DNA from: Kosakonia sp. BYX6
GTDB taxonomy: Bacteria; Pseudomonadota; Gammaproteobacteria; Enterobacterales; Enterobacteriaceae
Reading direction: 5' to 3'
DNA: 64,000 nt
Assembly: GCF_038449125.1 (NCBI RefSeq)
Contig: NZ_CP151800.1
Location: 4,250,406-4,314,405 of the forward strand
Part shown: positions 18,910 to 30,592 of the stretch, piece after piece
Position numbering within the stretch: the first letter of the stretch is position 1
Layout: the number at the start of each line of letters is the position of its first letter
Notes under the pieces: model-generated
What the model was told of the DNA's origin: nothing
What the model saw: only the letters and a program-made list of their open reading frames with translations
The model's database searches: none
Translations under genes and position numbers: made by a program

Positions 18910-21900
18910 TTAACACCCGTTCAGATTGGTATTGGTTGAGAGCGTATTGACAGGATTAACATCCACCGTGCCGTTCTGGTCGACACTGATCTTAAAGACG
19001 TACCAAACACGGCTGGTGAGATACCCGGCAGCATTATCGGACTCCAGGTCGAATGACCGGCCATCAGACAGATAGAGTTTCACTTTCGCGCCGGTCATAA
19101 CCTGTGCGTCAGTTGAATACCTGTACACCGAGTAGCAGTAGTTTCCTGTATGCGTGCGATCGATGGTGATGGTTTCAGGACCATAACCCCTCGTATTATC
19201 CACATCCAGTTCTGCATCAGCGCCTGCGGGTTTGCGTGCACTGTATTGCACATGAGCGGTCGAATTTCCCATCGGTACAAACAGGTGCGAATCCATATCC
19301 CTCGGCGTGGCGTCCCAGGTCAGTACAATACGTGCCGCTTTACCATTAAGCAGCGGTGATAACACGAAGTTCTTGGTGTAATTCGTGACGCCTGCGACAT
19401 CCACCTCCAGCTCAGTGTCCAACGTGATGTACCCCGCGAGTATCGCCTGCACAAAGTAAACCCCCTGTTTGGTAGTAAGAGCATAGTTACCGCTACTGTC
19501 CGAGGTCACGGTGTAGGCGGGTTGCGGATCACCTTGCGCATTGAAAATCTTCACCGTTACGCCTGGGAGAACGTTGCCCGTTACCGCATCTCTTGTCACG
19601 CCCTGAACATTCACCATTTGCTGGCCAAAGCTCACTTTCTTGTCGGCATTGACGCGTTTGACACTATCCAGTGAAGCGGCAACTTGAATAGCGAGCGTCG
19701 CATTGCGCGTACTTGTCAGCGTCGCCACAGCTACCCCGGTGCTATCTGTGACGCTCTGGCTCGTGAGGGTGACCCCCGCCCCTTTATCTTGCGTCCAATG
19801 CACCGTCGCGCCGCTGACTGGGTTAGCGTTCGCATCTTTCACCGTGGCTTTAAAGACGAAGGTATCGGTTCCGTTGGCGACTTTATCGACTGCTGTACCC
19901 TCCAGCGCCACGCTGGTCAGTTTTGCTGTTGCTACATCAGCAATAAAGTCGACGTCTTTGCTGGCCGAACTTCCCGCCACTTGTGCCGTTACGCTATAGC
20001 GTGCCGCGTGCAAGCTGGTGACATTGGTCGTTACTTTACCGTCCTGATCGCTCATGCCCTGCGCACTGCTTAGGGTCGCACCAGCGCCGACGCTAAAATT
20101 GACTCTCACGCCGCTCAGCCGATTACCGCCCGCATCTGTCACAATCGCCGTCACGCGATTAACCGCCTGACCATTCGCCAACGCGCCATTGATATCGACC
20201 AACAAATTCGCGTCGGTGATCTGCGCTGTCGCGGGATCCGGAACGAAGACGGTCGACTTACTGATGACCCGGCCATTAACCGTCGCGCTCACCGTATAAA
20301 CCCCAATGTTGTTACTGACGACAGTGGTTTGCACTTTACCGTCTGGCCCGGTTACGCCAGTCGCTGCTGCAAGCGTCGCCCCTGCGCTGACGCTAAAGTC
20401 AACCGTCACACCGGAAATCGGGTTGTCATTCGCATCGACGACCGTCGCTGTCACGCCATTGCGTGCGATGCCATTAGCAACTGCGCCATCAGGTGAAATA
20501 ACCAGATTTTCATCAGGAAGCTGGGCCGAGTTGCCATCAGGAATGAAACGGGTGCTGACCTGCGCCACCTGAGTCGTACCGACCAATTTCGCCGTCGCGT
20601 TAAAATTGCCTGCCCGGCGGCTGGTTAACGTCGTTTTCGCCACGCCCTGAGCATCCGTCATTGCCTGCGCGGGCAGCACGTTTACCGGGACATCCGGGAC
20701 AAACTGTATCGCCATCCCCGGCACGGGGTTGCCAAGTGCATCAGCGACTTTCACTTCCATCGCATTGCCCGCAACGCCGTTGGCGAGCGCACCCTGCGCC
20801 GCGCTGCTGTTCACAAAGCGGGCGGTTGCCCGATCGACAACAAACTTCACCTGCTTGCTGAGCGTAACGTTATTCACATTCGCCGTGACGGTAGAGGTCA
20901 CCACGCGAGTGTGCGTGAGGCGCAGCAAAGCGTGCCCGTTAGCATCGGTCAGTACCGTGTTCCCGCCCACTACCGTGGCGCCATTATCGGCGGAGAAGCC
21001 CACCGCATAATTGGCCAGCGGGTTGCCATAACGATCGCTGACCGTCGCACGCAGTTCATTCGCCTGCCGCCCGTTCGCCAATGCGTTGTCAGTGACAACG
21101 GCGAGATCGGCCAACCTTGCGGTCGCGACATCGGCGATAAACGACACCCTGGCGCTGCTGTCGTTACCGTTACGCAAGGCGGCGGTAATGACGCCATTAC
21201 CGATAACGCGGCTTCGCACTTTCATCGTCGCGATGCCCTGGCTGTCGGTATCGACACTCAGCGATTCTTTGTCCGAAGCTTGATCGGTAAACAGCGTCGC
21301 CGCCGATACGCCGTTGCTGTCGGCGAGTTGTGAAACGCGGAACGTCACGCGCTGCCCAACAATCGGCTGCCCGTTGGCACCCACCACTTTTGCGTTAATC
21401 GTGTACGCGTTCTGGTTATTGGCGAGCTGCGGCGTGTTCGGCGCCACCGCCAGTTGTTGGATCACTTCACTGGATCGCATCACGTGGATCATCGTCGTGA
21501 CAGGGGCGGCGCGGTTGCCATTTTTATCCACGCCGATCGCCGTTAACACATAATCCTGCGATGCGGCTGCCCGGCTACGGCTACTGACATACGCCGGAAC
21601 CTGCACGTCCAACGCGGTCATTGACGGTTGATGCCAGCTTCCGCCATTGGAGATAAAGTTGGTCGACGCGCTCCATTCAATGCGCTCCAGGCCATATTTC
21701 GCCTTGGTCACCATGACAGGAATGCGCAACGTGGAACCGGCCTCAACCGTAAATTGCTGCGGCAAAGAGAGTGCCAACAGCGTCTGTTTGCGATACTGCA
21801 TCACGATGTCGTAGTTACGGTCGACCAGCGCATATTTGCTGCCGATCAGGCTGCGTTGTATACCGACGCTATCGGGATCAAGTTGACGCCAAAGCGGAAC

Positions 21901-22944
21901 ACCGAGCCGGTAGTTCACGGCAAGATCCAGGCGCGTGTCGCGGCTGTCGCCAAACGAACGTTCGCCGGAAAAGGTCAACAACGGAAATGGCGTATAGTTC
22001 AGCCCCAACGTGAGCGCAAAAGGATCATCCTTAAGGTTGTCCGGCCCGCCGCCTGTCAGCGCAATATTTTTGCCAAAATAGCGTTCATATTTCAGTTTGC
22101 CGCCCCACTGCGGATGCGCGAGCAACCAGCCTTCCAGACGCACATCAAACCCGTTCGCCGGGCGCTCGTCATACTCTGTCATGCTGTCGATTGAAGAGGC
22201 ATGCCAGTCGGTCAGGCCGTAATAGGTATTGGCCGACAACTTCAGGTAATCGGCCCAGGCTTCAGCCCCCACGCCGAGGCGGGCATTTTTACCGGTGTAG
22301 TCGTAGTCATAGAAGGTATTGACGCCGTACATCCAGCCGTTGACCTGTTGGCGATAGCCAAGCCCGACGTTGGCAATGTTGCGCTCGTCGTTGGTACGCA
22401 GGCCAAGTTGGCCAAAGACCAATTGGTTATCGTTATCCAACAACGACACAAACAGATCGCCAGCGATCATGCCGTCCGTGCCCAGCGAGGCGTTCAGGGA
22501 ACCTTTCTCGCCCATCCAGTCATTGATGTGCTGGTTAACCAACCCTTCGCCGACGCTGCGCGCCATGTTAAACGATGACGCGCTGACATCCTCCGACATC
22601 AACAAACGCCCGGCCTGCGCCACTTTCGGCGCCAGCCAGCGATCTGTCGGCTCGCGATTGTTTTCATTTTGCGCAGCGTCAATATCACTGCCCAATTCGG
22701 GTAGTGCCTGAATCGTCTTCTGCAAAGCAGGGTCGTCCGGAGGCGAAGACGAGCGCGTTAGCATGCGTGGTTCGTTAACCAGTGCCTGCAAACCCGACAT
22801 GGTTTCATCCATGTTGCGGTAATCTTCATATTCTTTCGCCTGCGCCACAGGCGCCAGGCTTAATAATAAGGGGCTAACTAACTGAAGAAATATTACTCCC
22901 CAGGCCGTACGCCGCATCCATTCAGGCATATGTATCGTCATCAT
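18910..22944 (-). CDS. Intimin/invasin-like inverse autotransporter
   Basis: This is a 1344-residue predicted outer-membrane adhesin. It has a signal peptide (about 1-36, ending AQA), a linker, and the inverse-autotransporter beta-barrel (about 128-400; SVGEGLVNQHINDWMG, then FYDYDYTGKNARLGVGAEAW and WQLDPDSV-like end). About six bacterial Ig-like (Big_1) domains follow (about 490-1095, each with ALANG- or VANG-type starts and a TDA-G turn), then a carboxypeptidase-regulatory-like domain (about 1105-1185) and a C-terminal DUF2135-like domain (about 1190-1325, LTWDATPRDMDSHL). No LysM motif is visible in the N-terminal part. The gene is a likely acquisition between yjeI and groEL; its neighbours on the right are a small lipoprotein and a ToxR/CadC-type regulator. 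Confidence 0.9.
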   Translation of the reverse strand: MMTIHMPEWMRRTAWGVIFLQLVSPLLLSLAPVAQAKEYEDYRNMDETMSGLQALVNEPRMLTRSSSPPDDPALQKTIQALPELGSDIDAAQNENNREPTDRWLAPKVAQAGRLLMSEDVSASSFNMARSVGEGLVNQHINDWMGEKGSLNASLGTDGMIAGDLFVSLLDNDNQLVFGQLGLRTNDERNIANVGLGYRQQVNGWMYGVNTFYDYDYTGKNARLGVGAEAWADYLKLSANTYYGLTDWHASSIDSMTEYDERPANGFDVRLEGWLLAHPQWGGKLKYERYFGKNIALTGGGPDNLKDDPFALTLGLNYTPFPLLTFSGERSFGDSRDTRLDLAVNYRLGVPLWRQLDPDSVGIQRSLIGSKYALVDRNYDIVMQYRKQTLLALSLPQQFTVEAGSTLRIPVMVTKAKYGLERIEWSASTNFISNGGSWHQPSMTALDVQVPAYVSSRSRAAASQDYVLTAIGVDKNGNRAAPVTTMIHVMRSSEVIQQLAVAPNTPQLANNQNAYTINAKVVGANGQPIVGQRVTFRVSQLADSNGVSAATLFTDQASDKESLSVDTDSQGIATMKVRSRVIGNGVITAALRNGNDSSARVSFIADVATARLADLAVVTDNALANGRQANELRATVSDRYGNPLANYAVGFSADNGATVVGGNTVLTDANGHALLRLTHTRVVTSTVTANVNNVTLSKQVKFVVDRATARFVNSSAAQGALANGVAGNAMEVKVADALGNPVPGMAIQFVPDVPVNVLPAQAMTDAQGVAKTTLTSRRAGNFNATAKLVGTTQVAQVSTRFIPDGNSAQLPDENLVISPDGAVANGIARNGVTATVVDANDNPISGVTVDFSVSAGATLAAATGVTGPDGKVQTTVVSNNIGVYTVSATVNGRVISKSTVFVPDPATAQITDANLLVDINGALANGQAVNRVTAIVTDAGGNRLSGVRVNFSVGAGATLSSAQGMSDQDGKVTTNVTSLHAARYSVTAQVAGSSASKDVDFIADVATAKLTSVALEGTAVDKVANGTDTFVFKATVKDANANPVSGATVHWTQDKGAGVTLTSQSVTDSTGVAVATLTSTRNATLAIQVAASLDSVKRVNADKKVSFGQQMVNVQGVTRDAVTGNVLPGVTVKIFNAQGDPQPAYTVTSDSSGNYALTTKQGVYFVQAILAGYITLDTELEVDVAGVTNYTKNFVLSPLLNGKAARIVLTWDATPRDMDSHLFVPMGNSTAHVQYSARKPAGADAELDVDNTRGYGPETITIDRTHTGNYCYSVYRYSTDAQVMTGAKVKLYLSDGRSFDLESDNAAGYLTSRVWYVFKISVDQNGTVDVNPVNTLSTNTNLNGC

Positions 22945-22967
22945 TATTACGCCATCAAAAAAATAAG

Positions 22968-22992
22968 AAAAAAGCCGTTATTAAAAACGGCA
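22968..22992. terminator. Intrinsic terminator between lipoprotein and surface-protein genes
   Basis: GCCGTT and AACGGC pair around a short A/T loop, with A runs on the left and ATTAAAAAA on the right. On the minus strand it is followed by TTTTTTC, so it would end the small lipoprotein transcript before the surface-protein gene, which then needs its own promoter. Confidence 0.7.
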
Positions 22993-23015
22993 TTAAAAAA
23001 GGAGAGCGTTATGCG

Positions 23016-23459
23016 TTAAATATCAGAGAGGTTTCGCATCTTTTCTTTAACGATTTGGTAACTGGTGTAATGTGCTTTTGCGCACAAGGTATCCAGCTTC
23101 AAATCAAGCTGCATGGTGTATATTTCTTTCGCTTCCTTTCCCATGATGTTTTTGTTGATATTTAAAAATCGATAACCCTCACCAATTTTTGAGTAATCAG
23201 CAGAATAATTTTGGTAGGTATCCGTATTAGTGCCACGAATAAAATTAAATTGGTCAATACAAGGATTATTAGTTGATGCAATAACAATTCCGTCAAAGAA
23301 AGGTGATTTGCGTGTTGCGGTAACCGTCTGTTCTGATTTCTCAGCACTATTTCCCGGCAGCGAATTGGTCGCCGGATTTTTCCCTCGAGTATTACCGGCG
23401 CAAGCCGAAAGTAATAAAGTGCAAACGGCACTAAGTACTATGGCATTTAAATGCTTCAT
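23016..23459 (-). CDS. Small lipoprotein of unknown function
   Basis: I do not recognise this 147-residue protein. It has a lipoprotein signal peptide (MKHLNAIVLSAVCTLLLSAC, Cys20), then a Ser/Thr/Asn-rich linker and a folded part with three Cys residues in the mature chain counting the lipidated one. The start at MKHLNA is supported by the signal peptide and by AAGGGAAAA upstream. It lies between the intimin-like gene and a divergent membrane-bound regulator and is probably part of that surface module. Confidence 0.75.
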   Translation of the reverse strand: MKHLNAIVLSAVCTLLLSACAGNTRGKNPATNSLPGNSAEKSEQTVTATRKSPFFDGIVIASTNNPCIDQFNFIRGTNTDTYQNYSADYSKIGEGYRFLNINKNIMGKEAKEIYTMQLDLKLDTLCAKAHYTSYQIVKEKMRNLSDI

Positions 23460-23958
23460 GTTAGTTTTTCCCTTAAGATTAAAACAGAACCGCGACAGAG
23501 AGGTTTCAAACCGCAGCAAATGGCCACGCGATAACGCTGTTGGCAATCTGTGCGAGCTTAATAAGACGCCATAATAAAATCTGCCGAAGCTACCAGCTAT
23601 TTATATCGAGGGAGCCAGACCAAACAACATATCTTGTCGGGATATAAATGTTCTATAGAGGAAAAACCACACTTTATAAATAAAATAATAATAAAACTTC
23701 AGTGATTGATAAGCATTAAATAGATGAATTGTCGGGGGTCGGATCTTAAAAATGAAAAAAAGCCACTTGCTTTATTGACAATAAATATGGCGTCGACAAT
23801 ATGGTTGCATTTACGGCAGGGCGGCTTAATAATTTCGAGTAATGAGATTTTCAATAATAGAAATAATGAACGACACGTTATTAGCCGTTATTACGGCAAT
23901 AAATAACATGTTCTTTTAAATTTATTCCATGATGGTAGCCATCATGCAAGGTATTAAT
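23460..23958. other. AT-rich divergent intergenic region
   Basis: About 500 bp between the small lipoprotein and the divergent regulator are strongly AT-rich, with runs such as TAAATAAAATAATAATAAAA. A short open frame (23724-23906) has no ribosome binding site and no recognisable product. The stretch probably holds promoters for both genes and would suit H-NS silencing. I see no defined operator. Confidence 0.5.
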
Positions 23959-24615
23959 ATGCATTTTATTATAGATAAGGAAATCTATTTCAGGCCTGCC
24001 GATGGTGCCATATGGAACATCGACGCTGAAAATGAAAAAAGATATTTAACGTTGGCCAGCAGTAGGCTGCTGGCTTTTTTCATTGAACATCGTGGCGAAA
24101 TCATTTCCCGCGAAGTTATTTTCCATGCGGTGTGGGAAAGATATGGTTTGCACTCATCAAATAATACACTGAACCAATACATCTCATTATTACGCAGGAC
24201 CTTAGCGGATTTCGGCTTAGGCGCGCACGTGATCAAAACCATTCCTAAAACCGGCTTTTTGTTCAGCACCGAGCTCACCATCACGACAGTCCAGCAGAAA
24301 CATAGCGTCACCAACAGCGAACAACCGCGCACCACACGGCAACGCTACAAAGCTCTGCTGCTGTGCTTTTTGTACTTCTTACTGCTTCTGGTGCTGATAG
24401 GCCTGTGGAAAAGCCGGAGCGTAAGCACCCCTTTATCCGACAGCTGGCAACCCTCTCAAGAAGCTGAAAAATGCAACATCGCCTTATCTGAGGTCGATGA
24501 CGGCTCCCGGTTGCTGGCCTCTTCCAACAAAGTGAAATATATGACGTTAGTAGATGATCTGCCCGTGGAGCACGAACCAGCTCGCATTAAACACGCTTCG
24601 CCTTGTACCGCGTGA
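23959..24615 (+). CDS. Membrane-anchored winged-helix regulator (CadC/ToxR type)
   Basis: This is a 218-residue regulator with an N-terminal OmpR/PhoB-type winged helix (about 30-105; TLASSRLLAFFIEHRGEIISREVIF, then LNQYISLLRRTL and the wing KTIPKTGFLF), a basic linker, one membrane helix (about 133-150, ALLLCFLYFLLLLVLIGLW) and a short periplasmic tail with two Cys. This is the one-component layout of CadC, ToxR and PsaE-like activators. It is divergent from the lipoprotein/surface-protein genes and is the obvious candidate to control them. The start at MHFIID is preferred to an ATG ten codons upstream because of AAGG at 23948-23951. Confidence 0.85.
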   Translation: MHFIIDKEIYFRPADGAIWNIDAENEKRYLTLASSRLLAFFIEHRGEIISREVIFHAVWERYGLHSSNNTLNQYISLLRRTLADFGLGAHVIKTIPKTGFLFSTELTITTVQQKHSVTNSEQPRTTRQRYKALLLCFLYFLLLLVLIGLWKSRSVSTPLSDSWQPSQEAEKCNIALSEVDDGSRLLASSNKVKYMTLVDDLPVEHEPARIKHASPCTA

Positions 24616-24641
24616 TGATCACTGGCTGAGGTGATTTTGAG

Positions 24642-24675
24642 GCAAAAAAAAAGAGCGGGCTTAAAGCCCGCTCTT
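24642..24675 (-). terminator. groEL terminator
   Basis: AAGAGCGGGC and GCCCGCTCTT form a long stem; on the minus strand it is followed by a run of T (TTTTTTTTT). It lies 50 bp after the groEL stop. Confidence 0.9.
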
Positions 24676-24724
24676 CTTCGTTGAATGCGCACCAGGTCAA
24701 AGCCTGGCACGCATTCGGCAGCGA

Positions 24725-26383
<1,659 letters not shown>

Positions 26384-26411
26384 TTAAATTCGTTCAGGTT
26401 CGCGCGCGTTG

Positions 26412-26705
26412 TTACGCTTCAACAATTGCCAGAATGTCGCTTTCGGACATAATCAGCACTTCTTCGTTGTCGATCTTCTCAGCCTTCACACCGTAACCAT
26501 CGTTGAAAATCACGGTATCGCCCACTTTAACGTCCAGTGGTTGCACAGTACCGTTTTCCAGGATGCGGCCCTTACCGACAGCGATGATTTCGCCACGAGT
26601 TGATTTGCCTGCCGCAGAACCGGTCAGAACGATGCCGCCAGCAGATTTAGACTCAACTTCTTTACGTTTGACGATCACACGATCATGTAACGGACGAATA
26701 CTCAT
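26412..26705 (-). CDS. groES: Co-chaperonin GroES
   Basis: GroES is the seven-subunit lid of GroEL. The 97-residue product begins [20 protein letters not shown] and contains the mobile loop (about 16-32, [18 protein letters not shown]) that contacts GroEL. The ATG at 26705 has GGAGAG upstream. It is first in the groES-groEL operon, behind a sigma-32 promoter. Confidence 0.98.
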   Translation of the reverse strand: MSIRPLHDRVIVKRKEVESKSAGGIVLTGSAAGKSTRGEIIAVGKGRILENGTVQPLDVKVGDTVIFNDGYGVKAEKIDNEEVLIMSESDILAIVEA

Positions 26706-26783
26706 TGATAGCTCTCCTTTGAGAAAGTCTTTATCAGTTATGGTGACGCCGGGCCACAAACGGTTTCCGGCTGGTGACCTGAG

Positions 26784-26815
26784 AGATGGGGTTAACGGGC
26801 GCCCCCTTCAAGGGG
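26784..26815 (-). promoter_or_regulatory. Sigma-32 heat-shock promoter of groES-groEL
   Basis: On the minus strand CCCCTTGAA (26815-26807) and CCCCATCT (26791-26784) have the sequence and spacing of the E. coli groE heat-shock promoter. The T-rich tract TTTTTTTTTG upstream resembles an UP element. The transcript leader would be about 70 bases. Confidence 0.85.
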
Positions 26816-26957
26816 TAAAACAAAAAAAAATTTTGCGAAAGTACATGCGCGCGCAAAACCGGGCGCGCTCCCACCATTGCTGGCAGGGGTTGGCGCAGCC
26901 ATAAGGCAAATTGATTGTGATAACATCGACGCCCCTGAAGTAGGACAGACAGAGACC

Positions 26958-28214
26958 ATGAGCGGATTAAAACAAGAGCTAGGGCTGGCCCAGGGCATCG
27001 GGTTACTTTCCACCTCCTTACTCGGCACCGGCGTTTTCGCGGTACCGGCACTGGCCGCGCTGGCCGCGGGCAACAGCAGCTTGTGGGCATGGCCGCTACT
27101 GATTGTGCTGGTGTTCCCGGTGGCGATTGTATTTGCCGTTCTGGGGCGACATTTCCCGAGCGCGGGCGGCGTCGCGCATTTTGTCGGCATGGCTTTCGGC
27201 CCGCGTCTGGAAAGGGTCACCGGCTGGTTATTTCTCTCGGTGATCCCGGTAGGGCTTCCCGCTGCGTTACACATTGCCGCCGGTTTCTGGCAAGGCCTGT
27301 TCGGCTGGCAAGGGCCGCTACTGTTGATGGCAGAACTGGGCACGCTGGCGCTGATTTGGTTTATCGGCACGCGCGGCGCAGGCTCCAGCGCCAACCTGCA
27401 ATCGATTATCGCCGGGCTGATTGTCGCGTTGATTGTCGCCATCTGGTGGCGCGGCGGCATTACCCTCAATGAAATCCCCTTTCCGCCGCTCTCGCAGGTG
27501 ACGGTTTCCGATATGTCTGCCTCGCTGGCGGTGATGTTCTGGTGCTTTGTCGGCCTTGAAGCCTTCGCGCATCTGGCCTCAGAGTTCAAAAACCCCGAGC
27601 GGGATTTCCCGCGCGCGCTGATGATTGGCCTGCTGCTGGCAGGTTCGGTCTATTGGGCGTGCACCGTGGTGGTGCTGCATTTTGATCTCTGGCAACGCTT
27701 AGGCGCGGCGGCATCGTTACCGGCGATTGTGGTCGAACTGTTCGGCAAACAGGCATTATGGATTGCCTGCATTATTGGTTACCTGGCCTGCTTCGCCAGC
27801 CTGAATATTTATATCCAGAGCTTCGCCCGGCTGGTGTGGTCGCAAGCCGCGTATAAACCCGACAGCGCGCTGGCCAGGCTTTCCGCGCGCCAGTTGCCGG
27901 TCAACGCACTGAACGCGGTTATCTTCTGCTGCATGGTCTGCACGCTTGTCATTTACGCCTTCAACATTAATCTCGACACGCTGATCATCTATGCCAACGG
28001 CATTTTCATCATGATTTATTTGCTGTGTATGCTGGCGGGCTGCCGGTTATTAAAAGGGCGGTTTAGAGCTCTGGCGGTTATCGGCAGCGCTCTGTGTCTG
28101 CTGTTGCTGGTGATCCCCGGCTGGAAGAGTTTGTACGCGGTTATCATGCTGGCGGCGCTGTGGCTGTTTTTACCGAAACGCCGCACAGCGGTCATTCGCT
28201 CCGTGCACCACTAA
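26958..28214 (+). CDS. yjeH: L-methionine/branched-chain amino acid exporter YjeH
   Basis: YjeH is an APC-superfamily inner-membrane exporter of methionine and branched-chain amino acids in E. coli. The 418-residue product equals the E. coli length, has about 12 membrane helices and contains GTGVFAVPALAAL (about 24-36) in the unwound part of helix 1. The start at MSGLKQELGLAQGIG is that of E. coli. It is divergent from groES. Confidence 0.95.
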   Translation: MSGLKQELGLAQGIGLLSTSLLGTGVFAVPALAALAAGNSSLWAWPLLIVLVFPVAIVFAVLGRHFPSAGGVAHFVGMAFGPRLERVTGWLFLSVIPVGLPAALHIAAGFWQGLFGWQGPLLLMAELGTLALIWFIGTRGAGSSANLQSIIAGLIVALIVAIWWRGGITLNEIPFPPLSQVTVSDMSASLAVMFWCFVGLEAFAHLASEFKNPERDFPRALMIGLLLAGSVYWACTVVVLHFDLWQRLGAAASLPAIVVELFGKQALWIACIIGYLACFASLNIYIQSFARLVWSQAAYKPDSALARLSARQLPVNALNAVIFCCMVCTLVIYAFNINLDTLIIYANGIFIMIYLLCMLAGCRLLKGRFRALAVIGSALCLLLLVIPGWKSLYAVIMLAALWLFLPKRRTAVIRSVHH

Positions 28215-28238
28215 AAAAAAGCCCGGCGGTGCCGGGCT
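28213..28238 (-). terminator. Terminator of fxsA
   Basis: GCCCGGC-GGT-GCCGGGC is followed on the minus strand by eight T residues. It lies between the convergent yjeH and fxsA genes, directly at the yjeH stop codon, and would stop fxsA transcription. Confidence 0.85.
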
Positions 28239-28245
28239 GCGGAAA

Positions 28246-28704
28246 TTAATGATCATCTTTGTTATCAAGGCGTTTGTTCGGGTCATCTTTACGCTGATAC
28301 TCACCTTCGAAAGTATCCCCGCCACCAAAACCACCGCCCGGCCCGCGCGAGAAACGCAGATGCGGCATCAGTTTCAGCGTCAGGTGTTTTTGCACCGGCG
28401 GCAGCAGTAACAGCAGGCCGAGGAAATCGGTGAAGAACCCCGGCAGCACCAGCAACAGCCCGGAAATGATCAGCGACACGCTTTTGATCATCTCTGCCGC
28501 CGGGCTTTCCCCCGCCGCCATTTTCTGCTGCATCAGCATGAAGTTCTTAAAGCCCTGGTTACGCACCAGCGACATGCCAATCACCGAGGTGAACAGCACA
28601 AGGATGAGCGTCATCAGCACGCCGAACACATGCGCGACCTGAATAAAAATCGAAATTTCGATGTAAACGTATAAGAAAAAAGCAATAAACGGTATCCAGC
28701 GCAC
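28246..28704 (-). CDS. fxsA: FxsA membrane protein
   Basis: FxsA is an inner-membrane protein whose overproduction relieves F-plasmid exclusion of phage T7. The 152-residue product has membrane helices at about 4-24, 26-46 and 75-100, and a polar C-terminal tail with GGGFGGGDTFEGEYQRKDD. It keeps the yjeH-fxsA-aspA context of E. coli. Confidence 0.95.
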   Translation of the reverse strand: MRWIPFIAFFLYVYIEISIFIQVAHVFGVLMTLILVLFTSVIGMSLVRNQGFKNFMLMQQKMAAGESPAAEMIKSVSLIISGLLLVLPGFFTDFLGLLLLLPPVQKHLTLKLMPHLRFSRGPGGGFGGGDTFEGEYQRKDDPNKRLDNKDDH

Positions 28705-28839
28705 TGGCTTCTCCTGTCAACACACAGACGCCCGCAGGCTTCTGTTAAAATGGGTTTGCGAATCGCATAAAGGTGAGATGGAGGCGAATGTGGAAAATTC
28801 AATTTCATCCGCGATGTAAATTTTTGTCTGTGGCGAAGC

Positions 28840-28855
28840 GGTGACCTGTTTCACA
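28840..28855. promoter_or_regulatory. Probable CRP site upstream of aspA
   Basis: GGTGA-CCTGTT-TCACA differs at one position from TGTGA-N6-TCACA. It lies about 190 bp before the aspA start in the 337-bp gap between fxsA and aspA, and aspA is CRP-activated in E. coli. The rest of the gap holds no gene that I can see; AAAAAGAAGG just before 29042 is the aspA ribosome binding site. Confidence 0.5.
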
Positions 28856-29041
28856 TATTAGTAATTATGATGGAATTGCTAAGATAATAAGTGATCCCGA
28901 TTACGGCATTTCGCCATTGCCAGCATATAATTTCAGTCACCTGGCCGATTGAGGGAATAATCGTCGGCCAAAAAAGACGCATAACCACGTTAATACTGTG
29001 TGTTTGGTGTATTCATTTGTAGCTTGAAAAAGAAGGTTCAC

Positions 29042-30478
29042 ATGTTAAACAACATTCGTATCGAAGAAGACTTGTTAGGTACCAGGGAAGTGCCAGCGGA
29101 TGCCTACTATGGCGTGCATACTCTGAGAGCGATTGAAAACTTTTATATCAGCAACAGCAAAATCAGCGACATACCTGAATTTGTCCGTGGCATGGTGATG
29201 GTGAAAAAGGCGGCAGCGCTGGCGAACAAAGAGCTGCAAACCATTCCTAAAAACATTGCGAACGCGATTGTTGCCGCATGTGATGAGGTCCTGAACAACG
29301 GCAAATGCATGGATCAATTCCCGGTGGACGTCTATCAGGGCGGCGCGGGAACCTCCGTGAACATGAACACCAACGAGGTACTGGCGAACATCGGTCTTGA
29401 ACTGATGGGGCACCAAAAAGGTGAATACCAGTTCCTCAACCCGAACGATCATGTCAATAAGTGCCAGTCCACCAACGATGCCTACCCGACCGGGTTCCGC
29501 ATCGCGGTCTATACCTCCATCGTCAAACTGGTCGATGCCATCAAACAGCTTGGCGAAGGCTTTGAAAGTAAAGCCGTTGAGTTTAAAGACATCCTCAAAA
29601 TGGGCCGTACCCAGTTGCAGGATGCGGTGCCGATGACCCTCGGCCAGGAGTTCCACGCGTTCAATGTGCTGCTGAATGAAGAGACCAAAAACCTGCTGCG
29701 CACCGCGGAACTGCTGCTGGAAGTGAACCTCGGCGCGACCGCCATCGGTACGCGTCTGAACACACCAGACGGCTACCAGCACCTGGCGGTGCAGAAACTG
29801 GCGGAAGTCAGCAACCTGCCGGTGGTTGCGGCGGAAGACCTGATCGAAGCGACATCCGACTGCGGCGCCTATGTGATGGTGCATAGCTCGCTGAAACGCC
29901 TGGCGGTCAAATTGTCTAAAATCTGTAACGACCTGCGCCTGCTCTCTTCCGGGCCGCGATCCGGTCTGAACGAAATCAACTTACCGGAGCTGCAAGCGGG
30001 TTCATCCATCATGCCGGCGAAAGTTAACCCGGTGGTGCCGGAAGTGGTCAACCAGGTGTGCTTTAAAGTGATCGGCAACGACACCACCGTCACCATGGCC
30101 TCCGAAGCCGGTCAGTTACAGTTGAACGTCATGGAGCCGGTGATTGGCCAGGCGATGTTTGAGTCAATTCATATCCTGACTAACGCCTGCTACAACCTGC
30201 TGGAAAAAAGCATTAACGGCATCACCGCCAACAAAGCGGTGTGCGAAAGCTACGTTTATAACTCCATCGGTATTGTCACTTACCTCAACCCGTTTATCGG
30301 CCACCACAATGGCGATATCGTCGGCAAGATTTGCGCCGAAACCGGTAAGAGCGTGCGTGAAGTGGTACTGGAGCGCGGCCTGCTGACAGAAGCTGAACTG
30401 GATGACATCTTCTCGGCACAAAACCTGATGCACCCGGCCTATAAAGCGAAGCGCTACACCGATGAAAGCGAACAGTAA
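29042..30478 (+). CDS. aspA: Aspartate ammonia-lyase
   Basis: AspA interconverts L-aspartate with fumarate and ammonia and feeds fumarate to the reductase encoded by frdABCD in this window. The 478-residue product equals the E. coli length and has the fumarase/aspartase signature [11 protein letters not shown] (about 323-333), with TNDAYPTG near 141-148. The start at [13 protein letters not shown] was chosen over an in-frame ATG 14 codons upstream. Confidence 0.98.
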   Translation: MLNNIRIEEDLLGTREVPADAYYGVHTLRAIENFYISNSKISDIPEFVRGMVMVKKAAALANKELQTIPKNIANAIVAACDEVLNNGKCMDQFPVDVYQGGAGTSVNMNTNEVLANIGLELMGHQKGEYQFLNPNDHVNKCQSTNDAYPTGFRIAVYTSIVKLVDAIKQLGEGFESKAVEFKDILKMGRTQLQDAVPMTLGQEFHAFNVLLNEETKNLLRTAELLLEVNLGATAIGTRLNTPDGYQHLAVQKLAEVSNLPVVAAEDLIEATSDCGAYVMVHSSLKRLAVKLSKICNDLRLLSSGPRSGLNEINLPELQAGSSIMPAKVNPVVPEVVNQVCFKVIGNDTTVTMASEAGQLQLNVMEPVIGQAMFESIHILTNACYNLLEKSINGITANKAVCESYVYNSIGIVTYLNPFIGHHNGDIVGKICAETGKSVREVVLERGLLTEAELDDIFSAQNLMHPAYKAKRYTDESEQ

Positions 30479-30495
30479 TCCCGGTGATTAGACCG

Positions 30496-30531
30496 AAAAA
30501 AAGGCACGTCCTCTGCGACGTGCCTTTTTTC
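30496..30531 (+). terminator. Terminator after aspA
   Basis: AAGGCACGTC and GACGTGCCTT form a strong stem with TTTTTT after it and AAAAAAA before it, so it can work both ways. It lies 18 bp after aspA; dcuA then needs its own promoter or read-through. Confidence 0.92.
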
Positions 30532-30592
30532 TTATGGATAGTCACTAAAATATAACAATCTCATATCACTTAGTTAAACAAGGAAGCCAACT

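Noticed and set aside
23724..23906. Open frame of 60 codons in the AT-rich region before the membrane-bound regulator
   Set aside because: There is no ribosome binding site and no recognisable domain, and it lies in a likely promoter region.
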